NCBI RefSeq assembly: GCF_014205055.1 | Contig: NZ_JACHMS010000001.1 | Coordinates: forward strand, 3,286,001 to 3,350,000 | Direction: 5' to 3' | Origin: Streptomyces luteogriseus | GTDB lineage: Bacteria; Actinomycetota; Actinomycetes; Streptomycetales; Streptomycetaceae | Length of the DNA stretch: 64,000 bases | Part shown: in pieces, positions 46,239 through 54,824 of the stretch | How positions within the stretch are numbered: the first letter of the stretch is position 1 | Layout: each line of letters begins with the position of its first letter | Notes under the pieces: generated by a model | Database searches by the model: none | The model's input: the letters and a program-made list of their open reading frames with translations, nothing else | What the model was told of the DNA's origin: nothing | Translations under genes and position numbers: made by a program

Positions 46239-47041
46239 TGCCCCGGGCGGACGCCGGGGCCGCGCTCGCGACCGAACTGGGCGCGCGGGCAGAGGACGTC
46301 GAACGGGTGCCCACCCCGCGCGGGGGCACCCTCCTGGGCTTCCGGTGCGCGCCGGACGCGTGCCTGGACCTGTGGCGGCGCGCCCGCGAGCGCCACCCGG
46401 CCACGGGGTGGTGGCCGTTCATCACCCACACCCCGCCGTCGGACTGGGAGTGGGCGGAACTGCCGGGCGGCAGTCACCGCGACGAGACCCGCGGGCCGTT
46501 CATCGCCGGACTGGTGGAGCTTCAGGCGGGGGAGCTGCTCCAGGAGGCGGAGACGTTCCGGCCGCCGACGGGACACCTCCCCGTGCGGGACCTGGACGAC
46601 CTGGCCCGACGTCTCACCGCCGCCCTTCCGCACCCCGCGCCGCCCCGCCCCGCGGAAACACGCCTCGCCACCTTCTCCGTGGGGCCCCCGGAGTGGATCT
46701 GCCTCGTCCCCACCGATGACCCGGTCGGCCTGCCGGAACTCCTGGACGCACCCGACACACCGAACCACACCCCGTTCCCCGGCCGGGAGTCCCTCTCCTA
46801 CCGGGATCACGCCGACGTCCTGCGCGAGTGGCACGACCGGTTCGGCGCCGAGATCTGCTACCTCGACACCGCCGCGCTCCTGCTGTCGGTCGGGAGTCCT
46901 CCTACGGATCCGCTCCAGGCGGCGCGGGTCGCGATCGAGCAGTACGCGTACTGCCCCGACTTCGACCAGCTCATCGGCGGGCTGCCGGAGATCGCCGCTC
47001 ACCAGGCGCCAGCGCCGTTCTGGTTCTTCTGGTGGGACTGA
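46238..47041 (+). CDS. DUF4253 domain-containing protein
   Basis: A 267-residue protein. The C-terminal about 110 residues match DUF4253 (EICYLDTAALLLSVGSPPTD, ARVAIEQYAYCPDFDQ, ending APAPFWFFWWD); the N-terminal part carries a paired WWPFITHTPPSDWEW motif. Function unknown. Translationally coupled to the uridine kinase-like gene (4-bp stop-start overlap motif). A terminator-like hairpin follows at 47080. Confidence 0.88.
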   Translation: MPRADAGAALATELGARAEDVERVPTPRGGTLLGFRCAPDACLDLWRRARERHPATGWWPFITHTPPSDWEWAELPGGSHRDETRGPFIAGLVELQAGELLQEAETFRPPTGHLPVRDLDDLARRLTAALPHPAPPRPAETRLATFSVGPPEWICLVPTDDPVGLPELLDAPDTPNHTPFPGRESLSYRDHADVLREWHDRFGAEICYLDTAALLLSVGSPPTDPLQAARVAIEQYAYCPDFDQLIGGLPEIAAHQAPAPFWFFWWD

Positions 47042-47079
47042 GCCGCCCGGCGGACGGGGGGGGAGCACACGGCACGAAA

Positions 47080-47118
47080 AGCGGGACTGGACGGACCCCC
47101 CGGCCCTCCAGTCCCGCT
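47080..47118. terminator. Hairpin terminator between DUF4253 gene and sigQ
   Basis: Perfect 11-bp stem AGCGGGACTGG/CCAGTCCCGCT with a 17-nt loop, 38 bp after the DUF4253 stop; probably works for both convergent units. Confidence 0.75.
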
Positions 47119-47145
47119 CCTGTACTCCCCCGTTGTCCTCCCCCG

Positions 47146-47230
47146 AGTTCCCCCACTCTCCTGCGGAGACGCCCCCCAGCGTCTGCGCAGTTCCCCACTC
47201 TCCTGCCAAGACGCCCCCCAGCGTCCTTGC
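47146..47230. repeat. Two tandem repeats, each with a CCCCCA-loop hairpin
   Basis: Unit starting AGTTCCCC at 47146 and 47189 (43 and 42 bp), with a third partial start at 47231. Each unit holds a GACGC-CCCCCA-GCGTC hairpin (47168-47183 and 47210-47225). Located just 3' of the minus-strand sigQ; may be a doubled terminator. Confidence 0.7.
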
Positions 47231-47272
47231 AGTTCCCCCGTGGGCCCCCTTGTGGTGCTCCCCCCCGAACCT

Positions 47273-48046
47273 TCAGGCGACAAGCTCGCCGAAGGCGTCC
47301 TCCTCGTCACGGCCGAAGCTGAGGACCTCGTCCTCGCGCAGCCGGCGGAGCGACCGCCAGATGCTGGACTTCACCGTGCCGACACTGATGTCGAGGATCT
47401 CCGCGATCTCCGGGTCCGTGCGGCCCTCGTAGTAGCGAAGGACCAGCATGGTGCGCTGGAGTTCGGGCAGCCGGGCCAGCGCCTGCCACAGGACCGCACG
47501 CAGCTCGGTGCCGCGCATCGCGTCCGTGTCGCCGGCGGTCTCCGGCAGCTCCTCGGTCGGGTACTCGTTCAGCTTGCGGCGGCGCCACGCGCTGATGTGC
47601 AGGTTGGTCATGGTGCGGCGGAGGTATCCGCCGACCGCGGCCTTGTCACTGATCCGGTCCCACGCCCGGTAGGTCGAGAACAGTGCGCTCTGCAGCAGGT
47701 CCTCGGCCTCGAAGCGGTCACCGGTCAGGTGGTAGGCGGTTGCGTACAGGGAGGCGCGGCGCTCCTGGACGTAGGCGGTGAACTCCGCCTCCGTCAGCGA
47801 ACGGCGCTCCCCCGAGCCCTCCCCGTACGCTGCTCCCCCGACGGTGCCCGTGGCGGCTGCCGCCGCGGACCCCTTGTTGATCTCCCCCGTGGGTGCGTCA
47901 ACCACCGTCATGAACGCGGTGTGCTGACGCCCGGTGCCGCGAGCGCACCCCCGCCCGCTCACGGCACCGGACTTCTCGGAACCCCTGTGCACGTCGTGCA
48001 GACGCGTGACAACTGCGCTGGTGCTGATGCCGTGCAGCGTGTTCAT
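47273..48046 (-). CDS. sigQ: SigE-family RNA polymerase sigma factor SigQ
   Basis: ECF-type sigma factor, 257 residues. Region 2 appears as LYATAYHLTGDRFEAEDLLQSALFSTYRAW; region 4 as LPELQRTMLVLRYYEGRTDPEIAEIL then SVGTVKSSIWRSLRRL. It has a poorly conserved N-terminal extension of about 85 residues rich in Gly and Ala. Divergent from afsQ1 as in S. coelicolor, where SigQ is a target of AfsQ1 and antagonises AfsQ1/AfsQ2 function in antibiotic control (established knowledge). ATG at 48046 follows GGGGGG. A TTC/AfsQ1-type box lies in the shared promoter. Confidence 0.92.
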   Translation of the reverse strand: MNTLHGISTSAVVTRLHDVHRGSEKSGAVSGRGCARGTGRQHTAFMTVVDAPTGEINKGSAAAAATGTVGGAAYGEGSGERRSLTEAEFTAYVQERRASLYATAYHLTGDRFEAEDLLQSALFSTYRAWDRISDKAAVGGYLRRTMTNLHISAWRRRKLNEYPTEELPETAGDTDAMRGTELRAVLWQALARLPELQRTMLVLRYYEGRTDPEIAEILDISVGTVKSSIWRSLRRLREDEVLSFGRDEEDAFGELVA

Positions 48047-48156
48047 CTCGCGCCCCCCGTCGTGGACTTCCGATGTGCGGCCCGCCGTTTGGGGCGGGCT
48101 TCCTTGCCTGTGCCGAAAAGCTTGCCGCGGCACTTTCATCGCCGTGTCCGCCGACT

Positions 48157-48172
48157 GTCACAGACCTGTCAC
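48157..48172. promoter_or_regulatory. AfsQ1 binding-site match GTCAC-N6-GTCAC
   Basis: Exact match to the published AfsQ1 consensus GTnAC-n6-GTnAC. It lies in the sigQ-afsQ1 intergenic region about 111 bp upstream of each start, consistent with control of sigQ by AfsQ1. Confidence 0.8.
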
Positions 48173-48284
48173 AGGGGTCGACCACGGGTCGGCCACAGCT
48201 CCTGCACACGCGTCGGCGGTACCGGCCGCATCCAGTAGGGCCCACCGGTCGAACCCCGACCCCTCCATGGGCCAGAATGAGCGC

Positions 48285-48962
48285 GTGCCTTCCCTGTTGC
48301 TGATCGAGGACGACGACGCCATCCGGACGGCCCTGGAGCTCTCACTGACGCGCCAGGGCCACCGCGTGGCGACCGCTGCCAGCGGTGAGGACGGTCTGAA
48401 GCTCCTTCGCGAGCAGCGGCCGGACCTGATCGTGCTGGACGTGATGCTGCCCGGCATCGACGGGTTCGAGGTGTGCCGGCGCATCCGGCGCACGGACCAG
48501 TTGCCGATCATCCTGCTGACCGCGCGCAACGATGACATCGACGTGGTGGTCGGGCTGGAGTCCGGCGCCGACGACTATGTCGTCAAACCGGTCCAGGGGC
48601 GGGTGCTCGACGCCCGGATCCGGGCCGTGCTGCGGCGCGGCGAGCGAGAATCGAACGACGCGGCGAGCTTCGGCAGCCTCGTCATCGACCGCTCGGCGAT
48701 GACCGTGACGAAGAACGGCGAGGACCTCCAGCTCACACCGACCGAGCTGCGGCTGCTGCTGGAGCTGAGCCGGCGGCCGGGCCAGGCGCTGTCGAGGCAG
48801 CAGTTGCTGCGGCTGGTGTGGGAGCACGACTACCTGGGCGACTCGCGGCTCGTGGACGCGTGTGTCCAGCGGTTGCGCGCCAAGGTCGAGGACGTGCCGT
48901 CGTCCCCGACGCTGATCCGTACCGTGCGGGGCGTCGGCTACCGGCTGGACGCGCCTCAGTGA
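48285..48962 (+). CDS. afsQ1: Two-component response regulator AfsQ1
   Basis: OmpR-type regulator, 225 residues. Receiver domain with acidic pocket EDDD at 8-11, phospho-acceptor Asp52 in LIVLDVMLPG, Thr in LLTARNDD and Lys in VVKPVQ; C-terminal winged helix ([45 protein letters not shown]). Known in S. coelicolor to switch on actinorhodin, undecylprodigiosin and CDA and to link carbon/nitrogen status to development. GTG at 48285. Overlaps afsQ2 by 4 bp. Confidence 0.97.
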   Translation: MPSLLLIEDDDAIRTALELSLTRQGHRVATAASGEDGLKLLREQRPDLIVLDVMLPGIDGFEVCRRIRRTDQLPIILLTARNDDIDVVVGLESGADDYVVKPVQGRVLDARIRAVLRRGERESNDAASFGSLVIDRSAMTVTKNGEDLQLTPTELRLLLELSRRPGQALSRQQLLRLVWEHDYLGDSRLVDACVQRLRAKVEDVPSSPTLIRTVRGVGYRLDAPQ

Positions 48963-50566
48963 CCCAGGCGCACCAAGGGGGGGCCCGCGGCTGGACCGGG
49001 GCGCGCAAGGGAGTTCTGTCGCCGCTGCGCTTCACCAGCCTGCGGCTGCGACTGGTCGTCGTCTTCGGCCTGGTGGCCCTGACGGCCGCCGTGTCCGCGT
49101 CGGGGATCGCGTACTGGCTCAACCGCGAGGCCGTGCTCACCCGCACCCAGGACGCCGTGCTGCGCGACTTCGAGCAGGAGATGCAGAACCGGGCGGGCGC
49201 GCTGCCCGAGCGTCCGACGCAGGACGAACTGCAACACACCGCGGGCCAGATGGCGGGCAGCGACCAGCGCTTCAGCGTGCTGCTGGTCGGCCGCGACACC
49301 GAGGGCCGGACCGTCTACGGCAGCTCCGGCGGGCTGAACGGCTTCTCGCTCCAGGATGTGCCGAAGTCGCTGCGCACGGCGGTGAACCGGACGCAGAAGA
49401 CCGACGGGTCCAACAAGCACCCTTACCACCTGTACTGGCAGCGGATTGTCGACCACGACACCCCGTACCTGGTGGCCGGTACGCGGGTGATCGGCGGTGG
49501 CCCGACCGGTTACATGCTCAAGTCGCTGGAGCCGGAGGCCAAGGACCTCAACTCGCTGGCCTGGTCGCTGGGCATCGCCACGGGGCTCGCACTGATCGGC
49601 TCGGCGCTGCTCGCGCAGGCCGCGGCGACGACCGTGCTGAAGCCGGTGCAGCGGCTCGGGGCGGCCGCGCGGCGGCTCGGCGAGGGCAAGCTGGACACCC
49701 GGCTGCGGGTGTCCGGTACCGATGAACTCGCCGACCTGTCGCGGACGTTCAACAACGCGGCCGAGGCGCTGGAGAAACGGGTCGCCGACATGGCCGCCCG
49801 CGACGAGGCGTCCCGGCGGTTCGTGGCGGACATGAGCCACGAGCTGCGGACGCCGCTCACCGCGATCACCGCCGTGACGGAGGTGCTCGAGGAGGAGCTG
49901 GAGGCGGAGACCGGCAGCATGGACCCGATGATCGAGCCCGCCGTCCGGCTGGTGGTCAGCGAGACGCGACGGCTGAACTCCCTGGTCGAGAACCTGATGG
50001 AGGTCACCCGCTTCGACGCGGGCACCGCCCGGCTCGTCCTGGACGACGTCGACCTCGCCGACCAGATCACCGCCTGCATCGACGCCCGTGCCTGGCTGGA
50101 CGCGGTCGAGCTGGACGCCGAGCGCGGCCTGCACGCCCGGCTGGACCCGCGGCGCCTGGACGTCATCCTGGCCAACCTCATCGGCAACGCGCTCAAGCAC
50201 GGCGGTTCCCCGGTGCGGGTGTCCGTGCGGGAGGCGGAGGACTCGATCGTCATCGAGGTGCAGGACCACGGGCCCGGCATCCCGGAGGACGTTCTGCCGC
50301 ACGTCTTCGACCGCTTCTACAAGGCCAGCGCCTCCCGGCCCCGTTCCGAGGGCAGCGGCCTGGGACTGTCCATCGCGCTGGAGAACGCCCACATCCACGG
50401 CGGTGAGATCACCGCGGCCAATTCGCCCGACTCGGGCGCGGTGTTCACCCTGCGGCTCCCGCGCGGCACGTCCCCGGCGGAGGAGCAGCCCGCCGAGGAC
50501 GAGCTGACGCCCGGGAGCGACACCGACCGGCCCCAGGGCGAGGACACGAAGGGGGACGCACGATGA
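48959..50566 (+). CDS. afsQ2: Sensor histidine kinase AfsQ2
   Basis: Membrane histidine kinase, 535 residues. Helix 1 at about residues 30-52, extracytoplasmic domain of about 150 residues, helix 2 at about 205-225, HAMP, then dimerisation/phosphoacceptor FVADMSHELRTPLTA. ATP-binding boxes: N (LANLIGNALKHG), D/F (VQDHGPGIPEDVLPHVFDRFYK) and G (EGSGLGLSIA). C-terminal Glu/Asp/Pro-rich tail. GTG start within the afsQ1 stop. Partner of AfsQ1; senses an unknown signal, with glutamate-medium dependence reported. Confidence 0.96.
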   Translation: MTQAHQGGARGWTGARKGVLSPLRFTSLRLRLVVVFGLVALTAAVSASGIAYWLNREAVLTRTQDAVLRDFEQEMQNRAGALPERPTQDELQHTAGQMAGSDQRFSVLLVGRDTEGRTVYGSSGGLNGFSLQDVPKSLRTAVNRTQKTDGSNKHPYHLYWQRIVDHDTPYLVAGTRVIGGGPTGYMLKSLEPEAKDLNSLAWSLGIATGLALIGSALLAQAAATTVLKPVQRLGAAARRLGEGKLDTRLRVSGTDELADLSRTFNNAAEALEKRVADMAARDEASRRFVADMSHELRTPLTAITAVTEVLEEELEAETGSMDPMIEPAVRLVVSETRRLNSLVENLMEVTRFDAGTARLVLDDVDLADQITACIDARAWLDAVELDAERGLHARLDPRRLDVILANLIGNALKHGGSPVRVSVREAEDSIVIEVQDHGPGIPEDVLPHVFDRFYKASASRPRSEGSGLGLSIALENAHIHGGEITAANSPDSGAVFTLRLPRGTSPAEEQPAEDELTPGSDTDRPQGEDTKGDAR

Positions 50567-51180
50567 CCGCACGTCGCGCGGCCGTGCCCCGTCTGCTGGC
50601 CGTTCCGGCGCTCGCCGTGCTGCTGGCCGGCTGCGGGATCCGGGCCACGGAGGTGCCGACGAACTTCGGGCCGGCGCCCTCGCGGGTGCAGTGCTCGCTC
50701 GCCGAGCCGGACGTCTCCACCCAGGCCGCCCGGGGGCTGCCGGTGCAGGTGTTCCTGCTGTGCGGGTCCTCGCTGGTGACCGTCGACCGGACCGTACGGG
50801 TCCCGGACGGCGCGGCCGACTCCGAGCGGCGCCTCCTGGTGGCGCAGGGCCTGCTGGACCAGCTCGCCACACCGACGTCGGCCGCCGAGAAGGAAGCCGG
50901 CTACAGCACGGACGTGCGCGGCGGCATCACCGTCGGCGGGCCACGCCCCGGCGACCCGGACGACACGCTGCGGCTGAGCACGGCACCGGCCGGCCTCACC
51001 TCGTACGCCCTCGCACAGGTCGTCTGCACCTTCTCCGACTCGGCTGCGGCCGAGGGGGACGGCTCGGTGGTCCTGGGCGGCCCCGGGCCCGAGGCCCCGC
51101 GCCGCTACGAGTGCACCGACGAGGTGCGGGCCCGGCCGGGCAGCACGGAACCACCGTCGAAGGACGTGGCCGGGGAGTGA
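50563..51180 (+). CDS. Lipoprotein encoded with afsQ1/afsQ2
   Basis: A 205-residue lipoprotein with lipobox LLAGC at about residue 25. Central CGSSLVTVDRTVRVPD and ERRLLVAQGLLDQLATP resemble GerMN-like (sporulation/germination lipoprotein) folds. ATG overlaps the afsQ2 stop (ATGA), so it is in the afsQ operon, and its equivalent sits in the same place in S. coelicolor (from memory). Possible role: extracytoplasmic signal partner of AfsQ2; this is inference. Confidence 0.88.
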   Translation: MTARRAAVPRLLAVPALAVLLAGCGIRATEVPTNFGPAPSRVQCSLAEPDVSTQAARGLPVQVFLLCGSSLVTVDRTVRVPDGAADSERRLLVAQGLLDQLATPTSAAEKEAGYSTDVRGGITVGGPRPGDPDDTLRLSTAPAGLTSYALAQVVCTFSDSAAAEGDGSVVLGGPGPEAPRRYECTDEVRARPGSTEPPSKDVAGE

Positions 51181-51256
51181 TCCGCCCCGCCTGTGGCGTA
51201 TGCCTCACAGGGCAACCGGGGCTCATCCCGGAACCGATCCTGCCGGAGGCCGCGTC

Positions 51257-51841
51257 TTGGGAGGCGTGCAGCGTCAAGGCTCCATCGGCGGCAGCGCCGC
51301 GTCCCGCATCCGTGTGACAGGGGGTGTCCTCCTCGTCGCCCACCTCGCGTTCGTCGCCTGGTTCACGCTGCGGCCGCTGGACGTGCCCTGGGTGATGCCC
51401 GCCAATCTGCGGCCGTTCGCCGGTATCCGGGCCGATCTCGCCCTGGGCTGGCCGGAGGCGGCCCGCCGGATCGGTGAGGGGCTGGCCCTGCTCGCCCCGC
51501 TGGGTGTGCTGCTGCCGTTGGTCGGCGGCAGGATGGTCGTCTCGCCGCTGGCGTCCCTGCTGCGCACCGTCGCGGCCGCCGCCCTGCTCTCCTGGGGCAT
51601 CGAACTGCTGCAGACGGGCGTGCCCGGTCAGGTCGTCGACGTCGACTCGCTGTTCCTGAACACCCTGGGCGTGGCCCTCGCGCATATCGCGCTGGTTCCG
51701 GCGGGCCGTTCCTGGCTGCGCCGCCGCACCACCGCCCGTCCGCCCCTGTCCCCGGAGGAGCCGGCTCAGGGTCGGACCCCGACGATTCCCAGGGTCGGGA
51801 TCGCCCCGTGGAGCGACGCTTTGCCCCCTTCGTCTCCGTAG
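51257..51841 (+). CDS. VanZ-like family membrane protein
   Basis: About 194 residues with four to five helices: VTGGVLLVAHLAFVAWFTL, LALLAPLGVLLPLVG, LLRTVAAAALLSWGIELLQ and LNTLGVALAHIALV, with the VanZ-type motif SWGIELLQTGVPGQVVDVDSLFLNTLG. Members contribute to glycopeptide or lipid-linked resistance, mostly unproven. TTG at 51257 has a GGAGG site at good spacing; a GTG at 51266 is the alternative. It trails the afsQ lipoprotein by 76 bp. Confidence 0.82.
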   Translation: MGGVQRQGSIGGSAASRIRVTGGVLLVAHLAFVAWFTLRPLDVPWVMPANLRPFAGIRADLALGWPEAARRIGEGLALLAPLGVLLPLVGGRMVVSPLASLLRTVAAAALLSWGIELLQTGVPGQVVDVDSLFLNTLGVALAHIALVPAGRSWLRRRTTARPPLSPEEPAQGRTPTIPRVGIAPWSDALPPSSP

Positions 51842-51903
51842 CGTGGAGTGCAGATGGGGTACTCGGACGAGAGGCCTCACACACCCTCACGAAGGAGTCG
51901 CAC

Positions 51904-52116
51904 ATGTCCCGTCTCGCCCGCCCCACCCACGGCCGCATGATCGGCGGAGTGTGCGCCGCGCTGGCACGGCGCTTCGGCACCTCCGCGACGACGATGCGGG
52001 TGATCTTCCTGGTCTCGTGCCTGCTGCCGGGCCCGCAGTTCCTGCTGTACATCGCTCTGTGGATCGTGCTCCCGTCGGAGGACAAGGTCCACGGCAAGAC
52101 CCAGACGGCCTGGTGA
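51904..52116 (+). CDS. Small PspC domain protein
   Basis: A 70-residue phage-shock-C domain protein: basic N-terminus, MIGGVCAALARRFG, and one membrane helix (VIFLVSCLLPGPQFLLYIALWIVL) ending in LPSEDK. ATG at 51904 with an AAGGAG site at 51891-51896. A strong terminator follows. Confidence 0.92.
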   Translation: MSRLARPTHGRMIGGVCAALARRFGTSATTMRVIFLVSCLLPGPQFLLYIALWIVLPSEDKVHGKTQTAW

Positions 52117-52135
52117 CGCGCTCTGCCGGAACACT

Positions 52136-52168
52136 GATGGGGCGCACCCCGTGCGGGTGCGCCCCATC
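52136..52168. terminator. Hairpin terminator after the PspC gene
   Basis: Perfect 14-bp stem (52136-52149 and 52155-52168) with a 5-nt CGTGC loop, between convergent PspC and small secreted-protein genes. Confidence 0.92.
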
Positions 52169-52194
52169 GGCATGTGTCCGCCTCGGCGGGACGG

Positions 52195-52548
52195 TCAGCC
52201 GACCGGCACGCCGTTCACCGGCAGGCCGTGCGTGGGCAGGCCCTGCACCGGGAGTCCACCCAGCAGCTTGGCGGCCGGGCCCGTCGGGCCCTTGGCGAGC
52301 ACCTGCTCGGCGATCGGCTGCGCGGCGGCCAGGCCGGCGCCGGCCGCCGTCTGTCCCTGACCCAGCGCCTCACCCGAGCCCGGCAGCGCCTGGGAGAGCT
52401 GCTCCGCCGGGAGCGCCGCGGTGACGGTCTCCAGCGTCTGGGCGGTGTCCGGGAGGGCCGGGGCGGCGTTGGCGGCACCCGCGCCGGCGGCGGCGAAGGC
52501 GGCACCGAGAGCGGCGACACCGAGGGACTTGGCAGCAGACTGCTTCAT
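52195..52548 (-). CDS. Small secreted alanine/glycine-rich protein
   Basis: A 117-residue precursor with signal peptide (MKQSAAKSLGVAALGAAFAA, cleavage after ANA). The mature chain is Ala/Gly/Pro/Leu-rich and ends in short repeats of GLP (GLPVQGLPTHGLPVNGVPVG). Often annotated as an ATP-binding protein without visible support. Exported cell-surface or secreted peptide of unknown role, similar in style to the product at 45070-45477. ATG at 52548. Confidence 0.8.
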   Translation of the reverse strand: MKQSAAKSLGVAALGAAFAAAGAGAANAAPALPDTAQTLETVTAALPAEQLSQALPGSGEALGQGQTAAGAGLAAAQPIAEQVLAKGPTGPAAKLLGGLPVQGLPTHGLPVNGVPVG

Positions 52549-52689
52549 GAAATGCGTCCTCGTAACGGGATGACGGGGTGGGTGAGCGGTCCAGCGACCG
52601 TAAACACCCGGCACCACCCGCCGCAAACATCGAAATGCGGACGGATTGTGAACGCCACCCGCATCCGCTGCGCGCCGAATACCCCTGGA

Positions 52690-53847
52690 TCAGTCGTCCG
52701 AATCGGCAGAACCGCTGGTGGAGGCGGTCTGACGGAACAGCCATTCGGATTTCAGCTCGGCATACCCGGGCTTGATGACGTCATTGATCATGGCCAGTCG
52801 TTCATCGAAAGGAATGAACGCTGATTTCATCGCATTGACGGAGAACCACTGCATGTCGTCGAGCGTGTATCCGAATGCGTCGACGAGGTGCTCGAATTCC
52901 CGGCTCATGCTGGTGTGCGACATAAGACGATTGTCCGTATTGACGGTGGCACGGAAATGCAGCCGGCGCAGCAGCCCGATGGGGTGCTCTGCGTACGAGG
53001 CGGCCGCTCCGGTCTGGAGGTTGGAGCTCGGACACAGCTCCAGCGGGATGCGCTTGTCCCGGACGTAGGAGGCGAGCCGCCCGAGTTCGACCCGGCCGTC
53101 CTCGTGGACCTGGATGTCGTCGATGATCCGCACCCCGTGCCCGAGCCGGTCGGCGCCGCACCACTGGAGCGCCTGCCAGATGGACGGCAGGCCGAAGGCC
53201 TCGCCGGCGTGGATGGTGAAGTGGTTGTTCTCGCGCTTGAGGTACTCGAAGGCGTCGAGGTGCCGGGTGGGCGGGTACCCGGCCTCGGCGCCCGCGATGT
53301 CGAAGCCGACGACGCCCAGGTCCCGGTACCGGTTGGCGAGTTCGGCGATCTCCAGGGCGCGGGCAGCGTGCCGCATGGCGGTGAGCAGCGCCCCGACGCG
53401 GATGCGCTGCCCGTTCTCGCGTGCGCGCCGCTCCCCTTCCCGGAAGCCCTCGTTGACGGCCTCGACGACCTCTTCGAGGCCGAGGCCGCCCTCCAGGTGC
53501 TGCTCGGGGGCGTAGCGCACCTCGGCGTAGACGACGCCGTCCGCGGCCAGGTCCTCGGCGCACTCGGCGGCGACCCGGACCAGGGCGTCGCGGGTCTGCA
53601 TGACGCCGACGGTGTGGGAGAACGTCTCCAAGTACCGTTCCAGGGAGCCGGAGTCGGCGGCCTCGCGGAACCAGACGCCGAGCTTCTCGGGGTCGGTGTC
53701 GGGGAGCTGGGTATAGCCGTTCTCGCGGGCGAGTTCGACGATCGTGCCGGGACGCAGACCGCCGTCGAGGTGGTCGTGCAGCAGAACCTTGGGCGCCCGG
53801 CGGATCTGGTCCGGTGTCGGCGTGTTCGCAATGGTCTGGCTCGTCAT
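52690..53847 (-). CDS. add: Adenosine deaminase
   Basis: Deaminates (deoxy)adenosine to inosine for salvage. The 385-residue TIM-barrel hydrolase shows the zinc and catalytic motifs: [12 protein letters not shown] (His-x-His), [10 protein letters not shown] (zinc His and catalytic Glu), LGHGVRI and VNTDNRLM (Asp). ATG at 53847, 16 bp from the palindrome CTACGCGCGTAG with a TTAGAGT-like -10 in between and no ribosome site, again fitting a leaderless message. Hypoxanthine/inosine would then go to pnp at 34288. Confidence 0.95.
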   Translation of the reverse strand: MTSQTIANTPTPDQIRRAPKVLLHDHLDGGLRPGTIVELARENGYTQLPDTDPEKLGVWFREAADSGSLERYLETFSHTVGVMQTRDALVRVAAECAEDLAADGVVYAEVRYAPEQHLEGGLGLEEVVEAVNEGFREGERRARENGQRIRVGALLTAMRHAARALEIAELANRYRDLGVVGFDIAGAEAGYPPTRHLDAFEYLKRENNHFTIHAGEAFGLPSIWQALQWCGADRLGHGVRIIDDIQVHEDGRVELGRLASYVRDKRIPLELCPSSNLQTGAAASYAEHPIGLLRRLHFRATVNTDNRLMSHTSMSREFEHLVDAFGYTLDDMQWFSVNAMKSAFIPFDERLAMINDVIKPGYAELKSEWLFRQTASTSGSADSDD

Positions 53848-53863
53848 TTCCGCACTCTAACTC

Positions 53864-53875
53864 CTACGCGCGTAG
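53864..53875 (-). promoter_or_regulatory. Palindrome CTACGCGCGTAG upstream of add
   Basis: Perfect palindrome 16 bp before the add ATG on the minus strand. Same 12-mer as at pnp and deoC. Third identical site in the window. Confidence 0.75.
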
Positions 53876-53970
53876 ATGGCGCGTTCCCGTATGCCGTGCG
53901 TTTTCGTCGATACGTAACGGTGATCCCGAGGACGGGTCGTGTACACCCGCGCTTCTGACACTGTTCTGTC

Positions 53971-54729
53971 ATGGCACACCAAGCGACGCCGGTTCGCAGG
54001 GCCCGGCTGGGCAGGGCACTCGGTCCGGAGCCGACGGCGGTGAGCGGCGCGGTGCTGCTGCTCCCCGGCGGCGACGAGGTATCCGGCCGCAGGCCGTCAC
54101 CGATGCTGGCGACCGCCTCCATGCGCGGCGTCGGGCGCCGGCTGGCCCGCGCGGGCCGGGACGAGGGTCTCGCCGCGCACGTCGTGCACTACCGCTACCG
54201 CGGGTGGAACGGCGACGAGGCCAATCTCGCCCAGGACGCCACCTGGGCGGCCGACGAGATCGTACGGCGGTACGGGGACGTCCCGGTCTGCCTCCTCGGG
54301 GTCGGGATGGGCGGCCGGGCGGGCTTGCGGGCGGCTGGCCACGAGGCCGTCAACTCCGTGCTGGCGCTCGCCCCTTGGCTGCCGGAGGAGGACGCCGCGG
54401 CGACACCCGAACCGGTGAAGCAGCTGGTCGGCCGCCAGGCGCTGATCGTGCACGGCACGAACGACGGGCGGACGGATCCGGAGCTGTCGTTCCGGCTGGC
54501 GGCGCGGGCGAAGAAGGCGAACCGGGACGTGTGCCGGTTCGAAGTGCACGCGGACGGGCACGGGTTGCACCAGTATCGGGACGAAGTCCTCGCCCTGGCC
54601 GAGGACTTCGTGATGGGGGCGTTGTTCGGGCGGGCGGTGTCGCGGCCCGTGCGGGACGCGTTCGCTGCGCCGCCGCCGTTGGGGTTGCGGATGCCGTTGG
54701 CTGCGGGGTTCAGTCCTTCTCGGCGGTAG
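53971..54729 (+). CDS. Alpha/beta-hydrolase-fold protein lacking the catalytic serine
   Basis: A 252-residue protein of the alpha/beta-hydrolase fold. Oxyanion region LLLPGGDEVSG; a nucleophile elbow that reads LLGVGMGGRAG, where GxSxG has Gly in place of Ser; acid loop LIVHGTNDGRTDPE and the histidine loop HADGHGLHQY remain. The missing nucleophile implies a non-hydrolytic or altered role unless a different residue serves. ATG at 53971. Divergent from add. Conserved C-terminal tail. Confidence 0.8.
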   Translation: MAHQATPVRRARLGRALGPEPTAVSGAVLLLPGGDEVSGRRPSPMLATASMRGVGRRLARAGRDEGLAAHVVHYRYRGWNGDEANLAQDATWAADEIVRRYGDVPVCLLGVGMGGRAGLRAAGHEAVNSVLALAPWLPEEDAAATPEPVKQLVGRQALIVHGTNDGRTDPELSFRLAARAKKANRDVCRFEVHADGHGLHQYRDEVLALAEDFVMGALFGRAVSRPVRDAFAAPPPLGLRMPLAAGFSPSRR

Positions 54730-54824
54730 CGCCGTTCGGGTTGCTGTGGTTTTCGGGGCGTGAGTGGTGTGTGGTTGCTCGCGCCCACGCGGCGGAGCCG
54801 CAGATCGATACAGCCCCGCGCCCC

